Source of the DNA: Chryseobacterium sp. 52
GTDB taxonomy: Bacteria; Bacteroidota; Bacteroidia; Flavobacteriales; Weeksellaceae
Length of the DNA stretch: 64,000 nucleotides
NCBI RefSeq assembly: GCF_002754245.1
Contig: NZ_PEEX01000001.1
Span: 4,506,001-4,570,000 of the forward strand
Direction: 5' to 3'
Position numbers and translations under genes: made by a program. Positions within the stretch are counted from its first letter, which is position 1, and each line of letters opens with the position of its first letter. The notes under the pieces are model-generated. The model was not told where the DNA came from and searched no databases. It saw nothing but the letters and a program-made list of their open reading frames with translations. Below, piece after piece: positions 26,506 to 33,838 of the stretch.

Positions 26506-28164
26506 ATGGAAGAACAAAATTCAAATATATGGTGGCTCAATGAAGAGTCTGAGCAGATGCTGAACAGAGGATATCTGTTAAAAGGAGAAACTGTGGACGG
26601 AGCCATCGACAGAATCACCACTGCAGCTGCAAAAAAATTATACAAGCCGGAATTACAACCTGCTTTTAAGGAAATGATCGTAAAAGGGTGGATCAGTTTC
26701 TCTTCTCCGGTTTGGGCGAACATGGGAACGCAGAGAGGTCTTCCTATCTCTTGTTTCAACGTTCACATTCCGGACAGTATTGAAGGCATTACCCACAAAA
26801 TGGGTGAGGTAATTATGCAGACGAAAATTGGAGGTGGAACTTCAGGATATTTCGGAGAACTTAGAAACAGAGGAACTGCTGTAACAGATAACGGAAAATC
26901 TTCAGGAGCGGTTTCGTTCATGAAATTATTCGATACTGCAATGGATGTGGTTTCTCAGGGTGGTGTAAGAAGAGGCGCTTTTGCTGCTTATCTGGATATT
27001 GACCACGGTGATATTGAAGAATTCCTATCCATTAAAGATATCGGAAGTCCGATCCAGAACTTATTCACAGGAATTTGTGTTCCTGATTACTGGATGCAGG
27101 ATATGATTGATGGGGATATGGATAAACGTAAAATCTGGGCAAGAGTTCTTGAAAGCCGTCAGCAGAAAGGTCTTCCATATATTTTCTTTACTGATAATGT
27201 TAACAGAAACAAGCCACAGGTTTATAAAGATTTAGGAATGCCTGTCAATGCAAGTAACCTTTGTTCTGAAATCATGCTTCCTTCTACAAGAGAAGAATCT
27301 TTCATCTGCTGCTTATCTTCCATGAACCTGGAATTGTATGATGAGTGGAAAGATACAGATGCTGTAAAATTGGCTGTTTACTTCCTGGATGCTGTTTTAA
27401 CTGAATTTATCGAAAAAACAGAAGGAAACTATTACCTTCAGGGAGCAAGAAACTTTGCAATGCGTCACAGAGCTCTTGGATTAGGCGTTTTAGGATATCA
27501 TTCTTATTTACAGAAAAACATGATTCCGTTTGAAAGTTTTGAGGCAACTCAGTTCAATGCAAAAGCTTTCAGACATATCAAAGAACAGGCAGAAATTGCA
27601 TCAAGAGAATTAGCAAATATCTACGGTGAACCTGAATTATTAAAAGGATATGGACTGAGAAATACCACGACAATGGCTATCGCTCCTACTACTTCAAGTT
27701 CTGCGATTCTGGGCCAGACTTCTCCCGGAATTGAACCATTCGCTTCCAACTACTATAAAGCGGGTCTTGCTAAAGGAAACTTTATGCGTAAGAACAAATA
27801 TTTAGCGAAACTGTTAGAAGAAAAAGGTCTTGATAACGAGGAAACCTGGAGAACGATTATGCTGAATCACGGTTCAGTACAGCATTTGAAAGAGCTTACT
27901 GATGAAGAGAAAGCAGTATTCAAAACTTTCAAGGAAATCTCTCCGATGGAAATTATCTCTCAGGCTGCACAAAGACAACAATATATTGACCAGGCTCAGT
28001 CTCTGAATTTACAGATCCCGTCTACAATGCCTGTAAAAGATGTGAACTACCTTTATATTGAAGCTTGGAAAAAAGGTGTTAAAACACTTTATTACCAAAG
28101 AAGTTCTTCAGTTTCTAAAGAAATGATGGTTAATTTTGTAAGCTGTTCTGCATGTGAAGCATAA
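26506..28164 (+). CDS. nrdA: Class I ribonucleotide reductase large subunit
   Basis: R1 subunit of 552 residues that reduces ribonucleoside diphosphates. Active-site residues are Cys83 (PISCFN), Asn251, Cys253 and Glu255 (NLCSEI), Cys269 (CCLSSMNL), the tyrosine pair in TLYYQRSSS, and a C-terminal CSAC redox pair. It is about 200 residues shorter than E. coli NrdA and has no N-terminal ATP-cone, so the usual overall activity control by dATP at that domain should be missing. The start is 58 bases after the ABM-like gene; a strong terminator follows. Confidence 0.94.
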   Translation: MEEQNSNIWWLNEESEQMLNRGYLLKGETVDGAIDRITTAAAKKLYKPELQPAFKEMIVKGWISFSSPVWANMGTQRGLPISCFNVHIPDSIEGITHKMGEVIMQTKIGGGTSGYFGELRNRGTAVTDNGKSSGAVSFMKLFDTAMDVVSQGGVRRGAFAAYLDIDHGDIEEFLSIKDIGSPIQNLFTGICVPDYWMQDMIDGDMDKRKIWARVLESRQQKGLPYIFFTDNVNRNKPQVYKDLGMPVNASNLCSEIMLPSTREESFICCLSSMNLELYDEWKDTDAVKLAVYFLDAVLTEFIEKTEGNYYLQGARNFAMRHRALGLGVLGYHSYLQKNMIPFESFEATQFNAKAFRHIKEQAEIASRELANIYGEPELLKGYGLRNTTTMAIAPTTSSSAILGQTSPGIEPFASNYYKAGLAKGNFMRKNKYLAKLLEEKGLDNEETWRTIMLNHGSVQHLKELTDEEKAVFKTFKEISPMEIISQAAQRQQYIDQAQSLNLQIPSTMPVKDVNYLYIEAWKKGVKTLYYQRSSSVSKEMMVNFVSCSACEA

Positions 28165-28201
28165 TATTATTTATAAATAATAAACATCAATATAGAATTA
28201 G

Positions 28202-28221
28202 AGCACGCTTTTTAGCGTGCT
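28202..28221 (+). terminator. Terminator after nrdA
   Basis: Stem AGCACGC / GCGTGCT with a 6-base T-rich loop and a run of seven T after it, 37 bases past the nrdA stop. Confidence 0.9.
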
Positions 28222-28284
28222 TTTTTTATTATCATTAAAATTTTAATAAAATATTAATATAAGGAATAGAAAAATACATATGGC

Positions 28285-28397
28285 GTTAATCATTCATTAA
28301 TACTAAAAACATTCATTCCTTATTCTCTAAACAGTGAATATAATCACTATATGATTGATTATCAACAGACATAATGGTTTCAAATTTGATATATTTG
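28285..28397 (+). promoter_or_regulatory. Promoter region of the collar-like operon, with two conserved upstream motifs
   Basis: GTTAATCATTCATTAA (28285-28300) and CTAAACAGTGAAT (28327-28339) precede a perfect -7 box TATATTTG (28390-28397). The same motifs occur before the second operon at 31006-31118 with identical spacing: 42 bases between motif starts and 50 bases from the second motif to the -7 box. The first motif contains the inverted repeat TTAAT-N5-ATTAA. A shared activator site is likely. Confidence 0.7.
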
Positions 28398-28423
28398 CAA
28401 AAAATTATTTCAAACTAAACCTT

Positions 28424-29251
28424 ATGATAAAAACTCTAGGCGGTAGCATACTGCTTACTTTACTGTTATGTCTACCCACAACAAACACAAATGCCCAGAT
28501 CAAAATCTCCAATGCATCGGGAGTTATCAATTCAGAAAGTTTACTGCATCTTGAAAGCTCATCAAACGACAGAGGATTTCTATTGACCAGAATTGCTCTG
28601 CAGGCAGCCAATACGGCAGTTCCGCTTGCTTCTCATATCGCAGGAATGATTGTCTTCAATACGGCAACCGCCGGAACAGCTCCTAATAATGTCACTCCGG
28701 GATTATATTATAACAACGGAACACAATGGATTAAACTGACGACTAAAACACCACAGGTAGGAGATATTAAAAACGGTTTCCAAAGTGCAGATCACAACGG
28801 ATGGTATCTGCTGAACGGAAGAACCGTAAGTACGTTAGCCGTTAATCCAAGGGCCAGAGCTACAGCATTGGGCTTCAGTACCAACCTTCCTGATGCTTCA
28901 GACCGATACTTAAAAAACACAAGCGGAACAGATAATCTAGGAACAGCCGCAGGGGCTAATTCTTTCAGTCTTACGCAGGCCAATCTTCCCAATGTTACTT
29001 TTTCAGGATCTACCAATACGACCGGAAGCCATACCCATACATACACCGATAACCCATTAAATACGGTAGCAAACGGAGTGGCAAGCGGAACCAACAATCC
29101 GGTCTCTGATACATCCAGCGTTAACGACAATACCAACAGCAGTGGTGATCACACCCATACCCTCAGCTTTTCTCTGGGAGGCAGCAGCCAGCCTGTAAGT
29201 TTGGTCCCCAACAATATCATCACTAATGTATTTATTTATCTAGGAAGCTAA
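28424..29251 (+). CDS. Exported phage tail-collar-like protein, copy 1
   Basis: Exported protein of 275 residues with the start at MIKTLGG; an upstream ATG would add 23 residues overlapping the promoter. A signal peptide ends after NTNAQ. Then come an N-terminal module (SLLHLESSSNDRGFLL) shared with the next genes, and a tail-collar-like domain: GDIKNGFQSADHNGWYLLNGR, LPDASDRYLK, LTQANLPN, two HTH (HxH) motifs, and a final FIYLGS strand. Similar domains form metal-bound trimeric tips of phage fibres. There are no other phage genes nearby, so it is probably a cell-surface or secreted protein. Copies 2 and 3 follow in the same operon. Confidence 0.75.
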   Translation: MIKTLGGSILLTLLLCLPTTNTNAQIKISNASGVINSESLLHLESSSNDRGFLLTRIALQAANTAVPLASHIAGMIVFNTATAGTAPNNVTPGLYYNNGTQWIKLTTKTPQVGDIKNGFQSADHNGWYLLNGRTVSTLAVNPRARATALGFSTNLPDASDRYLKNTSGTDNLGTAAGANSFSLTQANLPNVTFSGSTNTTGSHTHTYTDNPLNTVANGVASGTNNPVSDTSSVNDNTNSSGDHTHTLSFSLGGSSQPVSLVPNNIITNVFIYLGS

Positions 29252-29253
29252 TT

Positions 29254-30057
29254 ATGAAGAAAAATATTTTAAACACACTGACTGGATTATTATTTTTTTC
29301 AGGCTTAAGCGCTCAAGTGGGTATAGGAACATCAAATCCTTCTGCGTCAGCAGTCTTAGAACTGAGCAGTACAAATAAAGGTTTCCTGATGAATACCGTT
29401 TCATTGGTTTCCACATCATCTGCAAGTCCTCTTAACACCCACACTGAAGGAATCTGGGTTTATAATACCGTTACTACCGGAACAGCTCCCGACAATGTAA
29501 TTCCGGGACTTTATTATAACGACGGTTCTAAATGGGTATTAATGTCCATCAACAGCGACATGCCAAAAATAGGAGACATCAAATCCAGTATCACCAATGC
29601 AGACCACAACGGATGGTACCTGCTGAACGGAAGAAGCGCATCTGCTCTTTCAGAAAATGCCCGAATTAATGCAGCCTCACTGGGGTATACAACAGCTCTT
29701 CCCAATACGGCTGACCGAATTATAAAAGGTAAAAATGCTTCTGAAGCTATGGCAGCAACAGGTGGAACAAACTCTTACAGTCTTTCACAGGCCAATCTTC
29801 CGAATCTTACCCTTACGGGAACCACCAGTACAGATGGGGCACACAGCCATACCTATACCAACAGAGGAGTGAATTACTGGAATTACAATGCAGGAAGTTT
29901 AGCCACTACAAGAACGGTGAATACCGAAACAAGGACCACCGGCTCAGCGGGAGATCACAGCCATACTTTTTCTGTACCCAGTGGAGGCACAAACACTCCC
30001 CTTGCACAGTACCCAAAACATATGGTCGTTCAGTATTTCATCTATTTAGGAAAATAA
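29254..30057 (+). CDS. Exported phage tail-collar-like protein, copy 2
   Basis: Protein of 267 residues, 2 bases after copy 1. The signal peptide ends near GLSAQ. The N-terminal module VGIGTSNPSASAVLELSSTN is followed by the collar-like domain with GDIKSSITNADHNGWYLLNGR, ADRIIKG, LSQANLPN and two HSH motifs (GAHSHTY and GDHSHTF). It ends in FIYLGK. The region between the two HxH motifs differs most from the other copies, as expected for a variable tip. Function unknown; the order of elements is the same as in copies 1 and 3. Confidence 0.75.
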   Translation: MKKNILNTLTGLLFFSGLSAQVGIGTSNPSASAVLELSSTNKGFLMNTVSLVSTSSASPLNTHTEGIWVYNTVTTGTAPDNVIPGLYYNDGSKWVLMSINSDMPKIGDIKSSITNADHNGWYLLNGRSASALSENARINAASLGYTTALPNTADRIIKGKNASEAMAATGGTNSYSLSQANLPNLTLTGTTSTDGAHSHTYTNRGVNYWNYNAGSLATTRTVNTETRTTGSAGDHSHTFSVPSGGTNTPLAQYPKHMVVQYFIYLGK

Positions 30058-30069
30058 AAAAAATCGAAA

Positions 30070-30888
30070 ATGAAAAAAATCAATTATATCATACTGCTTC
30101 TTGCCACTTTCAATATATTAAGTGCACAAGTGCTTATAACAGCAGGAAACTCTTCAACCCCAACAGCTAACAGCCAGGCAGTTCTGGAACTGTATGCACA
30201 GAATAAAAATAAAGGACTATTGATGCCAAAGGTATCTCTTACGACTACAAGCGCACCCAACCCATTCCCAAGCCATATCGCAGGAATGACTGTCTATAAT
30301 ACCAATACAACTGCAGCCGCTTTGATAGGGGTAACTCCCGGATTCTATTATAATGACGGAACTTCATGGAGCAGACTGGAAGTACAGCTTCCAACTGTGG
30401 GTGATATAAAATACAGCAGCACACCTGCAGATCAGGACGGATGGTATCTTATGGACGGAAGAGCGATCTCAACCCTTCCTTCAGCGGTACAGAGCAGAGC
30501 TGTTTCTTTGGGATTCTCTACAGCACTTCCAAACAGTACCGACAGATATCTTAAGTCTAAATCAACCACGGAAACATTGGGAGCAACAGGCGGAAATACT
30601 TCCGTAGCACTTACTCAGGCCAATCTTCCGAATGTAACGTACAATGCAACGACGACGACAAACGGAGCTCATACGCATGCTTATAACGACCGGGCAAGCG
30701 GGACCACCAACAGTATAGAGTCGGGAGGCAACAGAACGGTTGTGGATAATGATGCGACCACCTCTACGACTTCAAGTGCCGGAGCACATAATCACACTTT
30801 CTCCGTTTCTACCGGAGGTACGAATACAGCTCTTAGCTTACAGCCAAAATACCTTTCAGCTTACATATTTGTTTATCTGGGGCAGTAA
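30070..30888 (+). CDS. Exported phage tail-collar-like protein, copy 3
   Basis: Protein of 272 residues, 12 bases after copy 2. The signal peptide ends near ILSAQ. The N-terminal module carries AVLELYAQNKNKGLLMPKVSL; the collar-like part has GDIKYSSTPADQDGWYLMDGR, STDRYLKS, LTQANLPN, then HTH and HNH motifs (GAHTHAY, GAHNHTF) and a final FVYLGQ. It is the last gene of the three-copy operon. The downstream gap contains the next promoter of the same type. Confidence 0.75.
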   Translation: MKKINYIILLLATFNILSAQVLITAGNSSTPTANSQAVLELYAQNKNKGLLMPKVSLTTTSAPNPFPSHIAGMTVYNTNTTAAALIGVTPGFYYNDGTSWSRLEVQLPTVGDIKYSSTPADQDGWYLMDGRAISTLPSAVQSRAVSLGFSTALPNSTDRYLKSKSTTETLGATGGNTSVALTQANLPNVTYNATTTTNGAHTHAYNDRASGTTNSIESGGNRTVVDNDATTSTTSSAGAHNHTFSVSTGGTNTALSLQPKYLSAYIFVYLGQ

Positions 30889-31005
30889 CATTAACAGGAT
30901 TTCAATCTGAAAAACAGCTGTAAAACAATACAATAGAGTATCTAAAAGGAGAAAAATTAAATTTTAACAAAATTTTAATATTTAGATTTATAAAAATTAT
31001 TTTCC

Positions 31006-31118
31006 GTTAATCATTCATTAACACTGACATTATTCGCCTTTCACTCCCTAAACAGTGAATCAAGTGGCTGTATCATTGACTTTTGCTTATTATTCTGAAG
31101 TAATTTTACATACATTTG
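31006..31118 (+). promoter_or_regulatory. Second promoter with the same two upstream motifs
   Basis: GTTAATCATTCATTAA (31006-31021), CTAAACAGTGAAT (31048-31060) and the -7 box TACATTTG (31111-31118). Motif sequences and all spacings equal those at 28285-28397, while the sequence between is only partly alike. Confidence 0.7.
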
Positions 31119-31148
31119 TTTAAAATTTACTAACAATATTGCTTTTTA

Positions 31149-31184
31149 ATGAAAAAATCATTTAACAAGAAAGCCTATTATTGA
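31149..31184 (+). other. Eleven-codon reading frame in the leader
   Basis: ATG followed by ten sense codons (MKKSFNKKAYY) and TGA. It begins 31 bases after the -7 box, similar to the 27 bases between the first promoter and its gene. It looks like the start of a signal peptide cut short by a stop, so it may be the remnant of a lost gene or a leader peptide. Confidence 0.3.
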
Positions 31185-31389
31185 TATTAAATTAAAACAA
31201 ATAAAGTTTAAGTTTTTATTTTTTTGACGGACCCGACAGATATATGACTGAATGACCATCAAATAATCCGGAACTAAACATTTATAGGTGAAAGAGTATA
31301 TTTTAAAAACACCTGAGAAACCAAATATTAATAAAACATAAAAACACAATTCAAATAAATAACAAATCAGATTACACAATTAATTTTTA

Positions 31390-31410
31390 ATTAGCAAGAA
31401 GTTTGCTAAT
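31390..31410 (+). other. Hairpin in the 5' leader
   Basis: ATTAGCAA / TTGCTAAT, an 8-bp perfect stem with a 5-base loop, 32 bases before the ATG at 31443. It is not followed by a T run, so a terminator is unlikely; it could affect stability or act as an operator. Confidence 0.4.
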
Positions 31411-31442
31411 AACACAAACACACAAAAAAAATTATTTCGACA

Positions 31443-32015
31443 ATGCACAAAATTATCTCTTTAGTTTTGGTAATGGCTTTTTGTACCATTACTGCACAGG
31501 TGGGTATTAACACATCCTCACCTGATCCAAGTTCTGTTTTAGACGTTACAAGCACTTCTAAAGGAGTATTACTCCCAAGAATCAGCAATCTTTCATCCAT
31601 CACTAATCCGGCAACAGGACTGGTTATTTTTGACACTAACAAAAAATGTATCAGTCAGAATGTAGGAACTCCTGCAGCACCGGACTGGGTATGCCTTTCG
31701 CCTTATGTAGCTAAATTTTTCTACATGCCGAGTATCGTTTTTGACACGACAACGACTGCCACGGGACAAACCAAAGATTTGTACACTCTTTATAAAAATC
31801 AGTTCTCGAATGTACCAACGAATGCAAGGAGTGCATCTGCTCCGGCTACGATTCCGTTTTTCCCGAATGCAACAGATTTATACTATTATGTGACGGGCTA
31901 CGACACTTCTGTTTTTAAAATAAACAGCATCAGCAGCACAGGCGTATTAAATTATGATGTTTTATCAACTGCTACTTCAGCATCTTTCATCAACATTGTA
32001 TTTGTTGTAAAATAA
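31443..32015 (+). CDS. Exported protein with the collar-operon N-terminal module
   Basis: Protein of 190 residues with a signal peptide ending near CTITAQ. Residues 20-60 (VGINTSSPDPSSVLDVTSTS, then GVLLPRISNL) match the N-terminal module of the three collar-like proteins upstream; this segment is common at the N terminus of Bacteroidota fibre-like surface proteins. The remaining 130 residues have no recognisable family and no HxH motifs. It is followed 6 bases later by the lectin-like gene. Probably a surface or secreted structural protein. Confidence 0.65.
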   Translation: MHKIISLVLVMAFCTITAQVGINTSSPDPSSVLDVTSTSKGVLLPRISNLSSITNPATGLVIFDTNKKCISQNVGTPAAPDWVCLSPYVAKFFYMPSIVFDTTTTATGQTKDLYTLYKNQFSNVPTNARSASAPATIPFFPNATDLYYYVTGYDTSVFKINSISSTGVLNYDVLSTATSASFINIVFVVK

Positions 32016-32021
32016 GCAGCC

Positions 32022-33590
32022 ATGAAAAAGAATTTTAAAGGGCTGTCTTTGATGAGCCTGGTTTTCGCACTGCTTACAAACTTCATGTATGCGCAGACAG
32101 ATAGTACCGAAGTAGCCAGTATTTACGGGTTTTATTCCTATTCAAGTTCGCTGATGAATGCTTCTTCAGCATCAGAGCTTACGATCCAGGGAAATGCCTC
32201 CCATACTTCTACCGGTGTACAGCTTACTCCTGCCAGTTCAGGGCAGTTTGGGGGATTGTTTATCAACGGAAGAACTTTTACTTCAGTCAACGGGCTTCAT
32301 GTTGAATTTGAATATGATATGAAAAATGGAACGGCACTGGGCGGTGTCTATGGAGACGGTTTATCTTTTTTTCTTTATGACGGATCGGTGACCAGCCCTA
32401 CTATCGGAGCACCAGGTGCCGGAATCGGATACTCTTACAACAGAGCAAAAGATACGTATGCCGCTCAAAGGAAAGCAGGGTTATCTGGGGCTTACCTGGG
32501 TATTGCTCTGGATGAGTTTGGTAACTTCAAATCTAAACGTTTTCAGGGTGAATCCCGAATCAACGGTATTTCCGGGGTAACCTGGAGCCAGGCCACCAGT
32601 CATGTGACTTTAAGAGGGGCAAGAGGAGCTGCCATCAATACAACAGGTTTGGGAGCTGGATTTACAGGATATCCGGTTTTGGTGACCCGTTCTACCTTAA
32701 GCAACACGGGAACGGTGGGCAGAATTTTACAGACCGACAGGAGCTATCTGACTACGACCAATACCCTTTCGTCTGTATTTGATCTTAGAAATAATGCCGG
32801 AGAATTCAGAAAAGTATACCTTGACCTGATTCCCCATTTTACAAGTCCCACGGTAACGGACGGATTTGATATAAAAGTGGATATCCAGACAACACAAAAC
32901 GGAACGCCGGCCAATATCATCAACTACTATCATTATAAGACTTCAGTGCCATATACTGAAAATGCCAATCCACAAACCACTGACTTCGATACTTCAGATA
33001 CTGAAGGAACTGCCACTTCACAAACACTGAATGCAACGGTTCCGGCTGTTTTAAAACTGGGTTTTGCAGCCGCTACAGGAGCCGCATTTCAGCAACACAT
33101 CATCAGAAATGTAAAACTGACTCTTCCTTATGCAGCGGTTACGAATGACGATGTGGCTTCTGCGTGTAAATTTCAGCCGGTTACTATTCCGGTTTTCAAT
33201 AATGATATTGCGTACAAAGGTCCTATCAGTATTACGACTCCGCCAACAGGAAGCAGTTCCAATATCGATTATTCGACCTTCAGTTTTACGAAAAGCAGTG
33301 ATACAGATCTTACACTATACCGTAAAAAAGTAACTCCACAAGGAACATGGACGTACAACAAATCCACAGGTATTGTTACGTTCAATCCTTCAAGCGGATT
33401 TACAGGAACAGCAACGATGACTTACACGGTAAAAGGAAGAACGGTAAAAGACTCTAATGGAAAGATTGTTGAACCTTATGGTGACACTGCTTACCGCTCA
33501 GTTCCGGCGACAATTACTGTCAATTTAAAAACTTCCGGCTGTATCTATTCTGTTATTTCCAACCGAATGGTAACACAGGGCGTAAAATAA
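32022..33590 (+). CDS. Exported L-type-lectin-like protein with Ig-like repeat
   Basis: Protein of 522 residues with a signal peptide ending near NFMYAQ. Residues about 45-360 resemble bacterial L-type (legume-like) lectin domains: a beta-sandwich with GLSFFLYDGS and the YLGIALDEFGNF strand, a usual position for sugar or metal contacts. Residues about 375-510 (VTNDDVASACKF..., ...GFTGTATMTYTVKGR) match the Ig-like tandem repeats of large surface proteins. No T9SS C-terminal signal is present. It may bind glycans at the cell surface together with the products of the adjacent operon; that is inference. Confidence 0.65.
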   Translation: MKKNFKGLSLMSLVFALLTNFMYAQTDSTEVASIYGFYSYSSSLMNASSASELTIQGNASHTSTGVQLTPASSGQFGGLFINGRTFTSVNGLHVEFEYDMKNGTALGGVYGDGLSFFLYDGSVTSPTIGAPGAGIGYSYNRAKDTYAAQRKAGLSGAYLGIALDEFGNFKSKRFQGESRINGISGVTWSQATSHVTLRGARGAAINTTGLGAGFTGYPVLVTRSTLSNTGTVGRILQTDRSYLTTTNTLSSVFDLRNNAGEFRKVYLDLIPHFTSPTVTDGFDIKVDIQTTQNGTPANIINYYHYKTSVPYTENANPQTTDFDTSDTEGTATSQTLNATVPAVLKLGFAAATGAAFQQHIIRNVKLTLPYAAVTNDDVASACKFQPVTIPVFNNDIAYKGPISITTPPTGSSSNIDYSTFSFTKSSDTDLTLYRKKVTPQGTWTYNKSTGIVTFNPSSGFTGTATMTYTVKGRTVKDSNGKIVEPYGDTAYRSVPATITVNLKTSGCIYSVISNRMVTQGVK

Positions 33591-33628
33591 GACGACAAAC
33601 ACAAATTCCATTGTAAAAAAGCAATATA

Positions 33629-33652
33629 AAACCATAGAGATTTCTATGGTTT
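33629..33652 (+). terminator. Terminator after the lectin-like gene
   Basis: AAACCATAGA / TCTATGGTTT, a perfect 10-bp stem with a 4-base loop and a T-rich tail. A very similar hairpin with the same right arm and tail lies at 39618-39641. Confidence 0.85.
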
Positions 33653-33775
33653 TTGTTTTTTATAAAGTTTAATAAAATAAGCATCGAGACTTTATATTTA
33701 AATGAAAAAAGTCTGGGCATAAAGTGTATGTAAAGCCAGATTCTTCACCAAAAAATAAGAATATCTCCATAAAAA

Positions 33776-33802
33776 AATGGCCCGGATAAAATCCGGACCA
33801 TT
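33776..33802 (-). terminator. Terminator after the Oar-like receptor gene
   Basis: Stem AATGGCCCGGAT / ATCCGGACCATT with one mismatch and a 3-base loop, followed on the minus strand by seven T. Confidence 0.8.
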
Positions 33803-33838
33803 GAAAGAATTATAAGTAAAAAATGAAAGACTAATTGA

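Larger units (their letters stand above)
30889..31442. other. Long gap with a second conserved promoter and a long leader
   Basis: A stretch of 554 bases. Its first half repeats the regulatory layout found before the collar operon. Its second half would be a leader of about 320 bases before the gene at 31443. The leader holds an 11-codon frame at 31149 and a hairpin at 31390-31410. No longer coding sequence or tRNA is seen. Confidence 0.6.

Noticed and set aside
28424..30888. A prophage remnant
   Set aside because: The tail-collar-like proteins have signal peptides and typical Bacteroidota exported-protein N termini, and there is no integrase, capsid, terminase or lysis gene nearby.
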